A DNA stretch of 64,000 nt from Rothia halotolerans (GTDB lineage: Bacteria; Actinomycetota; Actinomycetes; Actinomycetales; Micrococcaceae), in NCBI RefSeq assembly GCF_004136635.1, contig NZ_NOIU01000005.1:177077-241076 (forward strand), in the 5' to 3' direction. Under the pieces are notes generated by a model that worked only from the letters and a program-made list of their open reading frames with translations, was not told where the DNA came from and ran no database searches. The position numbers were made by a program, and so were the translations under genes. Each line of letters starts with the position of its first letter. The first letter of the stretch is position 1. Shown here piece after piece: positions 41,818 to 53,800 of the stretch.

Positions 41818-44800
41818 ATGCGGCACGAGGCTTCGGCACCCGCCCGGGACACGGAGACGGGAGCCCTCTTCCCCCTGAGCGGCGCTCAGCAGGGGATCTG
41901 GAACGCCCAGCGGCTGGAGCCCTCCTCGCCGTACTACGTGGTGGGGGAGGTCCTGGAGATCGGCCCCGGCGAGGTGGACGCCCGCCTGCTCGCCGAGGCG
42001 GTCCGCGAGACCGTCCGGGAGGCGGAGACCCTCCGGCTGCGCTTCTCCGAGACCGACGCCGGCCCCCGCCAGCGCGTGGACGCCTCCGAGGTCCCGCTGC
42101 CCGAGGTCCGCGACCTCACCGACGCCGCCGACCCCTTCGCCCTGGCCTCCGCCATGGTCGACGACGAGCGCACCCGCATGGCCGAGCACTGCGTCGAGAT
42201 GACCGAGCGCGAGCTGTGCCGCTACGTGGTGCTGCGCCTGACCGAGCAGACCGTCTGGGTCGTCCAGCTCTACCACCACCTCGTCGTGGACGGGTACTCG
42301 GCGGCGCGCCTGACCCGCCGCATCGCGGCCCGCTACACCGCCGCCCGCCGCGGCGAGCAGGTCCCCGAGGCCCGCTACGCCCCGATCCGGGAGCTGGTGG
42401 AGGAGGACCGCGCCTACCGCGCCGGCGAGCAGCACGCCGCGGACCGCGCGCACTGGACCGGGACCTTCACGCCGCTGCCCCCGGTCGGCAACCGCGAGGC
42501 CGCCGCTCAGGAGTCGGTGCCCCGCACGGTCTTCGCCTCCCTGGACCTCGACGCCGCCGCGGTCGCCCGCCTCCGCGAGGTGGCTGAGGCTCACCGGGTG
42601 ACCTGGGTCGAGCTGCTGCTGGCCGCCTACGCCGTCCACGTGCGCCGCCTCAACGGCGAGCCCGAGGTGACCCTGGCGATCCCCATGATGGTGCGCACCA
42701 GCCCCGCGGCCCTGCGCACCCCCACCATGGCCGTCAACGTCCTGCCGCTGCGCGTGGGCATCGAGGGGACCGAGAGTGTCGTGGACGTCGCCCGCACCGT
42801 CGCCGAGGGCCTGGCCGGGATGCGCGAGCACCAGTCCTACCGCGGCGAGGACCTGCCCAAGGACCTCGGCGTGCCGGGGGCCGGGGCGCTGCTGCACGGC
42901 GTCGGCGCCAACGTCAAGGTCTTCGACCTGCGCCTGGACTTCGACGGCGTCCCGGCCGAGCTGCGCAACGTCGCCGGCGGCCCGCCCGAGGACCTCGGAC
43001 TGACCGCGACCCCGATCCCGGGCGGCGCCCTGCGCCTGAGCTTCGAGACCGACCCGGCCCGGGTCCCCGAGCGCCGCTCCCGCGCCCGGCTGCGCGCCTT
43101 CGCGACCCTGCTGGACCGCCTCACGGCCCCCGACCTGCCCAGCGTCGGTGCCGCCCCCTCCCTCGAGGACGACGCCGCGGCCCGGATGCTCGGACGCCGT
43201 GCCGCCCAGCCGCTCGCCCTCCCCGATGCCGCGAACTCGCCCTCCGAGGTCGACGTCCCGAGCTCGCCGTCCCATGCCGCCGCCGCTCCGGCCTCGCCGC
43301 CCCGCGCCGACGGTCCCTCCCCGCGCCCTGCCACCGGGGGGACGAGTCCGCTGCCCCGTGCCGAGACCCCGGACCCGGGGGAGATCCCCGCCCTGATCGC
43401 CCGGATCGGTGAGGAGCGCGCCGAGGAGGAGGTGCTCGTCGACGGCGCGGCCCGGCTGACCGGCCGCGAGCTCGCCGAGCGGGTCCACCGCCTGGCCCGA
43501 GCCCTGCGCCGAGAGGGCATCGGCCCGGAGCGGATCGTCCTGCTGGACCTGCCCCGCGGCCACCGGATGGTCCTCGGGATGCTCGCCGCCCTCTGCGCGG
43601 GCGGGGCGTTCCAGGCCCTGGACCGGGCGCACCCGGCCGAGCGGCGTCGTCAGACCGCCGCCGACTCATCTCCGGCGCTGGTGCTCACCGACGCCGAGGG
43701 CGACGCCGGCACCTGCCCGGACGTCCCGCGCCTGGACCTCGACGACGCCGCCGAGCGCCTGGCCGCCCTCCCCGCCGGCCCCCTGGCCGAGGAGGAGCTG
43801 GCCGCGCCCCGCCGCGGCGCCGACCTCGCCTACGTCCTGCACACCTCCGGCACCACCGGCCGGCCCAAGGGCGTGCAGATCCCGGTCGAGGCCCTGACCC
43901 ACCTGATCCGGCACCACCGCGCGGAGCTCTTCCCGCGGGCCCGGCGCAGCGCCGGGCGGGACCGGCTGCGGGTGGCCCACACGGCGTCGTTCTCCTTCGA
44001 CGCCGCGCTGGACCAGCTCTCCTGGATCTTCGACGGGAACACCGTGCACCTCTACGGCTCGGACGTCACCGGCGACGCGCTGGGGATGCTCGAGGCCCTC
44101 GCGGAGGACCGGATCGACGTGCTGGACTCGACGCCCTCGCTCGCGGCGGTGCTCGTGGAGTTCGGGCTGCTCGAGGGAGAGCTCCGGCCCAGCACGCTGG
44201 TCTTCGGCGGCGAGGCGCTGCCCCCGGCGCTCTGGGGCGCGGTGACGGCCGCCGGGATCGATGCGTGGAACCTCTACGGGCCCACCGAGTCCACGGTGGA
44301 CGCCCTGGCCGCCCGGGTGACCGGGCGGACGCCGCACATCGGCCGCCCGCTCGGCGGGCTGACCGCGCACCTGCTGGACCTCGACCTCCAGCCCGTCGCG
44401 GACGGCGAGGTCGGCGAGCTGTACCTTGGCGGGCCCCAGCTCTCGCGCGGCTATCTTGGAGGCCCCGGGGAGACCGCGGCGCGCTTCGTCGCGGACCCCT
44501 TCGGCGGCGGGCGCCTCTACCGGACCGGGGACCTCGCCCGCTGGGTGCCCGGCCTGGGTTACGCGATCCTCGGCCGGGCGGACGACCAGGTCGAGATCCG
44601 CGGGCAGCGCGTGGAGCCCGCCGAGGTCGAGGCGCTGCTGCAGGCCTCGCCGGGGGTGGGCGCGGCGGCGGTGACCGTCGTCGAGTCCCGCGGGCAGGCC
44701 GCGCTGGCGGGCTACCTGGTGCCCGCGGCGGGTGCCCGGCTCGACGTCGAGGCGCTGCGCGCCCGCCTGGCCGAGCGCGCCCCCACCTACCTGATCCCCG

Positions 44801-47800
44801 CGCACCTGATGGTCATCGACTCCCTGCCGACCACCGTGGGCGGGAAGCTGGACCGCGCCGCCCTGCCGCTGCCGCAGGAGCAGGAGGGCCGGTCCCGCTC
44901 CGCGGAGACCACGCGAGAGCGGGTCCTGGCGGAGGTGGTGGCCGAGGCGCTGTCCTCCGGCCGTCCCGAGGACGCCCCGCAGATCTCCCTGGATCGCGAC
45001 TTCGTCTCCCTCGGCGGGGACAGCATCGCGGCGCTGACCGCGGTGGGCCGGGCCCGGCGCCGGGGCCTCGCGCTGCGGCCGCAGGACCTGTTGGGGCCGC
45101 GCACGCTGGCCGACATCGCCGCGCAGGCCGCCTTCGACCCCGAGGGCGCGGAGCCGGCGGGATCCCGCGGGGACGGCTCCGCGGAGGGCGCCGAGGACTC
45201 GGCGGACGCGAGCGGATCCGGCGACGCCGTGGACCGCCCGCTCGGCTCCTTTCCCGCATCCCCGGTGGTGCGCACCCAGAGCGCGGCGGCCCCGGACGGT
45301 CAGGCGCTGGCGCGGCACGCGCAGTGGGCCGTGGTGCGGACCGGCGGCCCCGTGGACCGCGAGGCGCTGGCCGAGGCCCTGCGGGAGCTGCTGGACCGGC
45401 ACGACGCGCTGCGCACCGTCCTGGACCCGCGCGGGCCCTCGCCGGTCCTGTACGCGCGGCGGCCGGGCGCCGTCGCGGTCGAGGACGTCCTCGCCGACGA
45501 CGCCGTTCCCGCTCCCGGGACCCCCGGTGCGGCACCGGATCCCGAGGCCCTCGCCGCCCACCTGATCGAGGACCTCGATCCCGCCGCCGGCCGCCTGATC
45601 CGCGTCGCGATCCTGCCCCCGTCCGCCGGCTCCGCCCCCGCGTCCGACGCGACGGGCACCCCGGCCGACGCCGGGCCCGTCCCCACCCGTCTCCTGATCA
45701 CGGTGCACCACCTCGCGGTGGACGGCGTCTCCTGGCGCCTGCTCCTCGAGGACCTCCAGCGCTGCTACGAGGCCGCCGCGGCCGGCGGCAGCCCGGCTCC
45801 CCGCGCCGAGGGCACCTCCTGGCGGCACGCCGCCCGGAGGCAGGCCGCGCTCGGCCGCTCCGGCGCGCGCCGCGGCGAGGCCGAGCACTGGCGCAGCGTC
45901 CTCTCCGGGGGCCCCACCGCCCCGCTCGGCGAGCGCCGGCTCGCCACCGGCACCGACACCGTGGCCACCGCCCGCGGCGGCTTCACCACGGTGCCCGCCG
46001 ACCTCGCCCGTCCCCTCCTGGAGGACCTACCGCGCGCCTACCGCATGCGGACCGATGAGGTGCTCCTGGCCGCCCTGACGCTGGCCCTGGCCCTGCGGGA
46101 CCGGGAGCGCGGCCTGCCCGCCGCCCCGGCCCGCCCGGTCACGGTCGAGGGCCACGGCCGCGAGCCGCTGGGTCCCGACTACGACCTCTCCTCCACGCTC
46201 GGCTGGTTCACCACCGAGCACCCCGTGCACCTCGGCGCCGACCTGGTGCTGGACGCCGCCGCGCTCGACGACGCCCTCGCCGGCGGCCCCGCCGCCTCCC
46301 GGGTGCTGCGCGCGGCCAAGGAGGCGATGCGCGCCGCGCCCGAGAGCGGCGTCGGTTACGGCATCCTCCGCCACCTAGACCCGCGCGGCCCGGAGCTGCT
46401 GGGGGACCTGCCGGACCCGGAGGTGGTCCTGAACGTCCTGGGCGCCTTCGACTCCGCCGCGGGCGGCTGGGCCCTGGACGGCGAGCGGGCGTTCAGCGTC
46501 GTCGAGTCGCCCCGCCGCGACCTCACCGAGGCGCTCACGGTCAACGTCTTCACCGGAGCGGGCCCCGAGCCCGAGCTGTCCGTCGAGTGGCGCGCGGCCG
46601 GCGGGATCCTCGACGACGCCGCCCTGCGCGGCATCCAGGGGCACCTGCGCCGCGCCCTCGAGGCCCTCGGACTCCACGCGCTGCTCGGCGCGGGCGGCGC
46701 GAGCCCCTCGGACCTCAGCCTCCTGAGCCTGGGCCAGGCCGAGATCGACGCGCTCGAGTCCGCCCACGGCCCCCTCGACGACGTCCTCCCCCTGACCCCC
46801 CTCCAGGAGGGCCTGCTCTACCACGCCCTGGCCGACGGCGAGCGGGACGCCTACGTCCTGGCCGCCGGCCTGGACATCGAGGGCCCCGTGGACCCGGAGC
46901 GGCTGCGCGCCGCCTTCGACGCCGTCGTCGAGCGCCACCCGGTGCTCTCGGCGAGCTTCGACGTCGAGTCCGTGGACCGCCCGGTCCAGGTGCTGACCCG
47001 CGCCCCGCAGGTCCCGTGGCGCACGGTGGACCTGCGCGGCTCCTCCCCGGAGATGGCGGAGGCGGCGGCGGACCGGCTGCAGGAGCAGCAGGCCGCGCGC
47101 ACGGTGGAGGTGACCCGCGGCGGGCTCGTCGGCGCCGTGCTGGTGCTGCTGCCCGGCGACCGCGCCCGCCTGGTCCTGGGCGCCCACCACCTGCTCACCG
47201 ACGGCTGGTCCACCCCGATCATGGTCCGCGACCTCCTCGCCCTGTACCGCGGCGAGGGCGGGAGCCTGCCCTTCGCGGCCCCCTTCTCCGCGCACCTGCG
47301 CCGGCTCGCCGGGACGCCCGCCGAGCAGACCGAGGCTGCCTGGCGCCGCCGCCTGGAGGGCGTGCGCGCCGGGACCCTCGTGGCCTCCCGGCCCTCCGCG
47401 GATCAGGACGCGCCGCGCGAGGCGGTCCGCACGCGGATCCCGCTGGAGGACGACGTCGCGGCCCGCCTCCCCGAGCTCGCCCGCTCGCGGGGCCTGACCC
47501 CCAACACCGTGCTGCAGGGAGCCTGGGCCGCGGTGCTCGCCGAGACCGTCGGCACGCGCGACGTGGTCTTCGGCGTCACCGCCTCGGGCCGCCCCACGGA
47601 CGTCCCCGGCATCGAGAACACCGTGGGCCTGTTCGCCAACACCCTGCCCGCCCGCCTGGCCTTCGAGGAGGGCGAGGCCCTCCTGGCCGCCCTGACCCGT
47701 CTGCAGGCGGACCAGGCGGAGATGGCCGGCCACGAGTCCGCCTCCCTGGCCCGGATCGAGAAGGAGCTGGGGGCCGGCCCGCTCTTCGACTCGCTCGTGG

Positions 47801-50800
47801 TCTACGAGAACGCCCCCGGCCTGATCGAGGACGACGCCGGTTCCTCGCCCCGCCTGGCCGGCATCAGCAGCTCCGGCGGGACGCACTACCCGGTCACGGT
47901 CACGGTGCCTCCCGGGGAGGGCTTCAGCGTCCTGCTGGACCACGACCCGGCCGCGCTCGACGACGCCCTGGCCGCCCGCCTCTCCGCGCGCCTGGCCGAG
48001 GTGCTCGCCGCGCTGGTCGAGGACCCGGATGTCACGCTGGAGCATCTCGTGGACGCCGGGCGGCTGGACGCCGAGGCCGCGCCCGAGGCAGCCGCGACCG
48101 GCCCCGGCATGTCCGCCGCCGGCGCATCCGCCGCCGGTGCTCCCGCCGGCCACCCGGATGCCGCATCCCGCCCCGGCGCCGCGGCGGACGGATCCTCCGC
48201 CCAGCCCGCCGACGACGCCCCCGAGCCCGCCGTCCGAGCGATCGCCGAGCAGATGGCCGACCTGCTGGACCTCGCCGAGGTCGCCGAGGAGGACGACTTC
48301 TTCGCCCTCGGCGGCCACTCCCTGATCGCGATGCGCCTGCTGGGCAGGCTGCGCCGCCTCGGGATGCGCCTGAAGATCGTCGACATCCTGGACCACCGCA
48401 CCCCGCTCGGGATCGCCGCGGCCGCGGCGATCCCGGAGGAGGTCGTCGAGGCGCTGGAGGAGGGCACCGCGGACGCGAGCCCCGCCGAGCCTGGTCCGGC
48501 GGAGCCGAGCGAGACAGGCGCCCCGGGCGGCCCCGACTCCCGGGGAGACGACGTCGCTGCCCGGACTACCTCGTCCGGCGCCCCCGATCCGTCCGGCGCC
48601 TCCGCCTCGCCCGGCGAGAGCGCCGACGCCGGAACCCCGGTCGCCTTCTCACCGGACCTGCCCTCCGCTCCCACGCCGGAGACCGCGGAGATCGGCCTGA
48701 CCCCCGCGATGGAGCGCCTCTGGTTCCTCCACCAGCTGGAGGGCCCCTCCACGCTCTACGACGTCCCCGTGGCCCTGCGCCTGGACGGTCCCCTGGACCC
48801 CGCCGCCCTCGGCGAGGCGTGGCGCGACCTCCTGGAGCGCCACCCCGTGCTGCGTACCGTCTACCCCGCCCGGGCGGACGGCTCGGCCGCCTCCCGGACG
48901 CTCGCGCCGGAGGAGGTCGCCGCACCGCGGCTCCTCGAGGGCGGCCCGGACGAGGCCGCGCTGGAGGACGACGTCGCCCGCCTGGTCAACGACCCCGCCT
49001 TCGCCGCGGACATCACCCGCCAGGCCCCGGCCCGCGCCGCCGTGCTCGGCTACGGCCCGCGCACCCACGTGCTGGTGATGGTCATCCACCACATCGCGGT
49101 CGACGCCGCCTCGATGGTCCCGCTGCTGACGGACCTCAGCACCGCCTACCGGGCGCGCGCCGCCGGCCGGGCGCCGGCCTGGCCCGCCCCCGCGGCGACC
49201 GCGGCCCCCGCCCCCGACCCGCGGCAGCTCGCCGAGGACGAGGAGTTCTGGGCCGAGGCCCTGGCCGGCCTGCCCGAAGAGCTCGACCTCCCCGCCGACC
49301 GCCCCCGCCCGGAGACCCCGGGCCACGCCGGAACGGCCGTGCTCCGCGACCTGGACCCGGCCCTGCGCGAGGCCCTCTCGCGGACCTGCGCCGCCCAGGG
49401 CCTGACCCCGCTGATGGTGCTGCGCTCCGCGGTCGCCGTGGCCTGGTCCCTGCTCGGCACCGGCGACGACGTCCCCCTGGGCAGCACCGTCGCCCTGCGC
49501 GATGACCCCGGCGCCGCCGACGAGCAGATCGGCTACCTGGTGAACACCGTGGTGGTGCGCTGCCCGGTCGAGGCCGGCGCCACCGTGGGGCGGACCCTGC
49601 GCGAGGTCCGCTCCCGCTCGCTGGACGCCGTCGAGCACCGCGAGCTGCCCTTCGAGCGCGTGGTCGAGCTGCTGGCGCCGGGGCGCTCCCGCTCCCGGCA
49701 CCCCCTGTTCCAGACCCTGGTCTCCTACGAGACGCCGGTCGAGCCGCCGTCCCTGCCCGGGCTCGAGGTCTCCGAGGTGCGGGTGCGCACCGAGAGCTCG
49801 CGCTTCGACGTCGGGGTCTGGCTGCTGGACTCCGCCGAGGGCTCGGGCCTGCGCGTGGTCGGCTCCTCCGACCTCTTCGACCCGGCCACCGTGGAGCGGC
49901 TCGCCGACGCCGTCGAGCAGGTCCTCGGCCAGCTCGTCGGGGACCCGGAGCTGCCGCTCTCCCAGGTCGCCCTGCGCTCCGAGCACCCGGCCGACCCGCC
50001 GGAGCGCGGCGTGCCGGGCCGCAGCGTGAGCCAGGCCCTGGCCGAGTGGGCGCAGCGCGCGCCGGAGGCCGTGGCCGTGCGGGACGCCCGCCGTTCGCTG
50101 ACCTACCGGGAGCTCGCGGACGCCGTCGACGCGCTCGCCGCCCGGCTGGCCGGACGCGGCGTGGGGCGGGAGAGCGCCGTCGCCATCGCCCTGCCCCGGG
50201 GCTGCGACCTGCTGGTCTCGATGCTCGCCGTGCTGCGGGCCGGGGCCGCCTACGTGCCCCTGGACCTGGACCACCCGGCCGCCCGGCTCGAGCTGGTCCT
50301 GGAGGACGCGGCCCCCGCGCTGGTCCTGACGACCGCCGACGCCGCCGCGCACCTGCCGCAGGGCGCCCCCGAGGCGCTGCTGATCGATGAGGCTGCGGCC
50401 GCCGGCTCCGTGCCGGCCGCCGTCCTCGCGCCGTCGGCCGCCGCCCCGGGCGCGTCTGACTCGGCATCAGCGCGGGGGCCCGCCGCGGCCGGGGAGGGCG
50501 CCTCCTCCGAGACCCCCGACGCCGTCGCCGCCCTGGGCCCGGTCCCCGCCGCGGACGACGCCCTGGCCTACGTCCTGCACACCTCCGGCTCCACCGGCCG
50601 CCCCAAGGGCGTCATGGTGAGCACCGCCAACCTCGCGGCCTTCCTGTCCGCGGCCGTCGAGCTCGGCTGGATCCGCGAGGGCGAGGGCCTGCTCGCGGTG
50701 ACCACCGCAACCTTCGACATCGCAGGGCTCGAGCTGTTCGGCCCGCTGATGGTCGGCGGCACCTGCGTCATCGCCGAGCGCGAGCAGATCCTCGACCCCG

Positions 50801-53800
50801 GCGAGCTGGTCGAGATCGTCGAGGAGCACGGACTCTCCGTCCTGCAGGCCACGCCCTCCCTCTGGCGGGAGCTGGTCGCGGCCGCCCGCGACGCCGGGAC
50901 CCGGCCGCTCGCCGCGGTCCGCGCCCTGGTGGGCGGCGAGCCAGTCCCCGCCGCCCTGGCCGACGCGATGGCCGGCGCCTGCGCCGAGGTCCACGACGTC
51001 TACGGCCCCACCGAGGCGACCATCTGGGCCACCAGCTCCCGCGTCGTCGCGGGGGAGCCGCCGCTGATCGGCGCCCCCTGGGCCGGCGTCCGCGCGAGGG
51101 TCCTGGACCCGCTGCTGCGCCGGGTCCCGGCGGGCGCCGTGGGAGAGCTGTACCTCGGCGGCGCGCAGGTCGCCCGCGGGTACCTGAACCGTCCCGGCAT
51201 GACGGCCTCCCGCTTCGTGGCGGACCCCGAGAGCCCCGGCCGCCGCCTCTACCGCACCGGCGACCTCGTCCGCGAGGTGAACGGCAGCCTGCACTACGTC
51301 AGCCGCGCCGACGACCAGGTCAAGGTCCGGGGCCACCGGATCGAGCTGGGCGAGGTCGAGGCAGCCCTGGCCTCGGCCCCCGGCGTAGACCGCGCCGTCG
51401 CCTGCGTGCGCACCGACGCCCAGGGGATCGCGCGCCTGCTCGGCTACGTGACCGCCGCGGCGGGGGAGGAGCCCGAGGCCGACGCCGTCCTGGCCGCCGT
51501 CCGGGGCAGGGTCCCGGAGTACATGGTCCCCGCCGCGGTCACGGTGCTGGACAGCGTCCCGATGACGGGCAACGGCAAGGTGGACCGGGCCGCACTGCCC
51601 GACCCCGAGCTGGCCGCCCCCGGCACCGGCCGCGCGCCGGGCAGCGATGCCGAGCGGGCCCTGTGCGCCGCCGCGGACGCCCTGCTAGGCATCGCCGGCG
51701 CCGGCCCCGAGGACGACTTCTTCGCCCTCGGCGGGGACAGCATCACCTCGGTGCGCCTGGTCGCGGCCGCGCGCCGTCAGGGATGGGCGCTGAGCGTCGC
51801 GGACGTCTTCGCCCGCCCCGTGCTCGGCGCGCTCGCCGCCGGCGCCCGCCGGATCGAGCCCGACGACACCGAGGACGCCGGCCCCGCCCGCACCCGGGTC
51901 GCGATCGAGCCCGGCGCCGAGCTGCGCGGGGTCCTCGAGGAGCTCGGCCCGGCCTGGACCGAGGTGCTCCCGCTGAGCCCGCTGCAGGAGGGCATGTACC
52001 TCCAGTCGGTGCTCGACGGCGACGCCGGCGCGGACGCCTACGTGGTCCAGCACCGCTTCGAGCTGGCCGAGACCGTCGACGCCGGTGCCCTGCGCCGCGC
52101 CTGCGACGCCCTCCTGGCCCGGCACGACATGCTGCGCGCCGGCTTCACCCACCGCGGCACGCCGGACCCCGTCCAGTTCATCCTCCCGGAGGGCCCCATG
52201 CCGTGGGAGGATCGGACCGTCGCGGAGGAAGGCGGCCTGCGCGAGGCGGAGGCGGCCGAGCTGCGTCGCCCCATCGACCCGCAGCGTCCCCCGCTCATCC
52301 GGGCGACGCTGCTCCACGGTCCCGGCGCGCGGCGTCACCTGCTGATCACCCAGCACCATCTCCTGAGCGACGCCTGGTCCCAGGCCGTGATGTTCGACGA
52401 GCTGTTCCGGATGGCGGCCGGGGAGGCCGGCGCCCTCCCGCCCGCCGGGAACTTCCGCGAGCACCTGGCCCTCCTGGCCGCCCGCGACCCCCAGGCCGAC
52501 CGCACCGCGTGGGCCGCCTACCTCGAGGACCTCGAGGAGCCCACCGTCCTGGTCGGCACCGGCCCGCTGCGGGACCCGGCGCCGCGCCGGGCCTGGCGTG
52601 AGCTGGGCCCGGAGGTCCGCCGCGGCATCGACGCGCTGGCCCGCTCCCTGGCCGTGAGCCCGGCGTCGATCGCCCACGTCGCGTGGGGCCTGGCCCTGCG
52701 CGAGATGACCGGGCGGGACGACGTCGTCTTCGGCACCACCGTCTCCGGGCGCGACGCCGCGGTGCCCGGCGTCGACTCGATGGTCGGCCTCGCGCTGAAC
52801 ACCGTGCCCTTCCGGGTGCGACTCGCCCCGCACGAGCCGGTCGGGGAGGTGCTGCGCCGCGCCTTCGCGGAGCAGGGCTCGCTCCAGGCGCACCACGGCG
52901 CCGGGCTCGGCGAGATCCAGCGGGCGGCGGGGCGCTCCCCGCTGTTCGACACGCTCGTGGTCTACCGGAACACCCCGCGGGACCTGCACGGCCGCTCGGG
53001 GACCTTCTCCCGGGCCGGCGTGCTGGCCGCGGAGGCCTCGGACGCCACGCACTACGGCATGGTGCTCGACGTCGACCCCGCCGAGTCCCTGGCGCTCGCC
53101 TGCGAGTACCACCCCGAGCGGGTGGACCGGGCGCGGGCCGAGGAGGTCCTCGGGCGCGTCGCCGGCATCCTGTGCGCCCTCGCCGAGGAGGGGAGCCGCG
53201 AGCTCCCCGTCGCCGCGCTCGCCGGTCCGGGAGCCGAGCCGCACCCGCTGCTCGCCCCCGAGCGCCTGCCGGTGCCCGGCCCGGGCGAGCCGGCCGGCAG
53301 CGTCGACGCCCTCCTGCGGGAGCTCGCCCTGCGCACTCCCGGGGAACGGAGCCTGGTCTGCGGCGAGGTCGCCCTGACGGCCCGGCAGCTCGACGAGCGC
53401 GTGGACCGCCTGGCGAGGATCCTCGCGGCACAGGGGCTGGGCGCGGGCGACGTCGTCGGCATCTGCCTGCCCCGCACCGCGGACCACGTCGTGGCGATCT
53501 TCGCGGTCATGCGGGCCGGCGCCGCCTACCTGCCGCTCGACGCCGCCCAGCCCGCCGCGCGCAGCGCCGAGCTTCTCGCGGACGCCCGGGCCGCGGGGCT
53601 GATCAGCTCCACGGAGCTGCTGGCCGCGCTGCCCGCCGACGCCGTGCGGGACCGCCGCACGGTGGACCTCGACGACGCCCGGACCCAGCAGGTCCTGGAC
53701 GGCGTCCGGGAGGCCCCCGCGGTCCCCGAGGAGTCGGTCTCCGGGCCCCGGGACGCCGACCGGCTGGCCTACGTGATCTACACCTCCGGCTCCACCGGCA

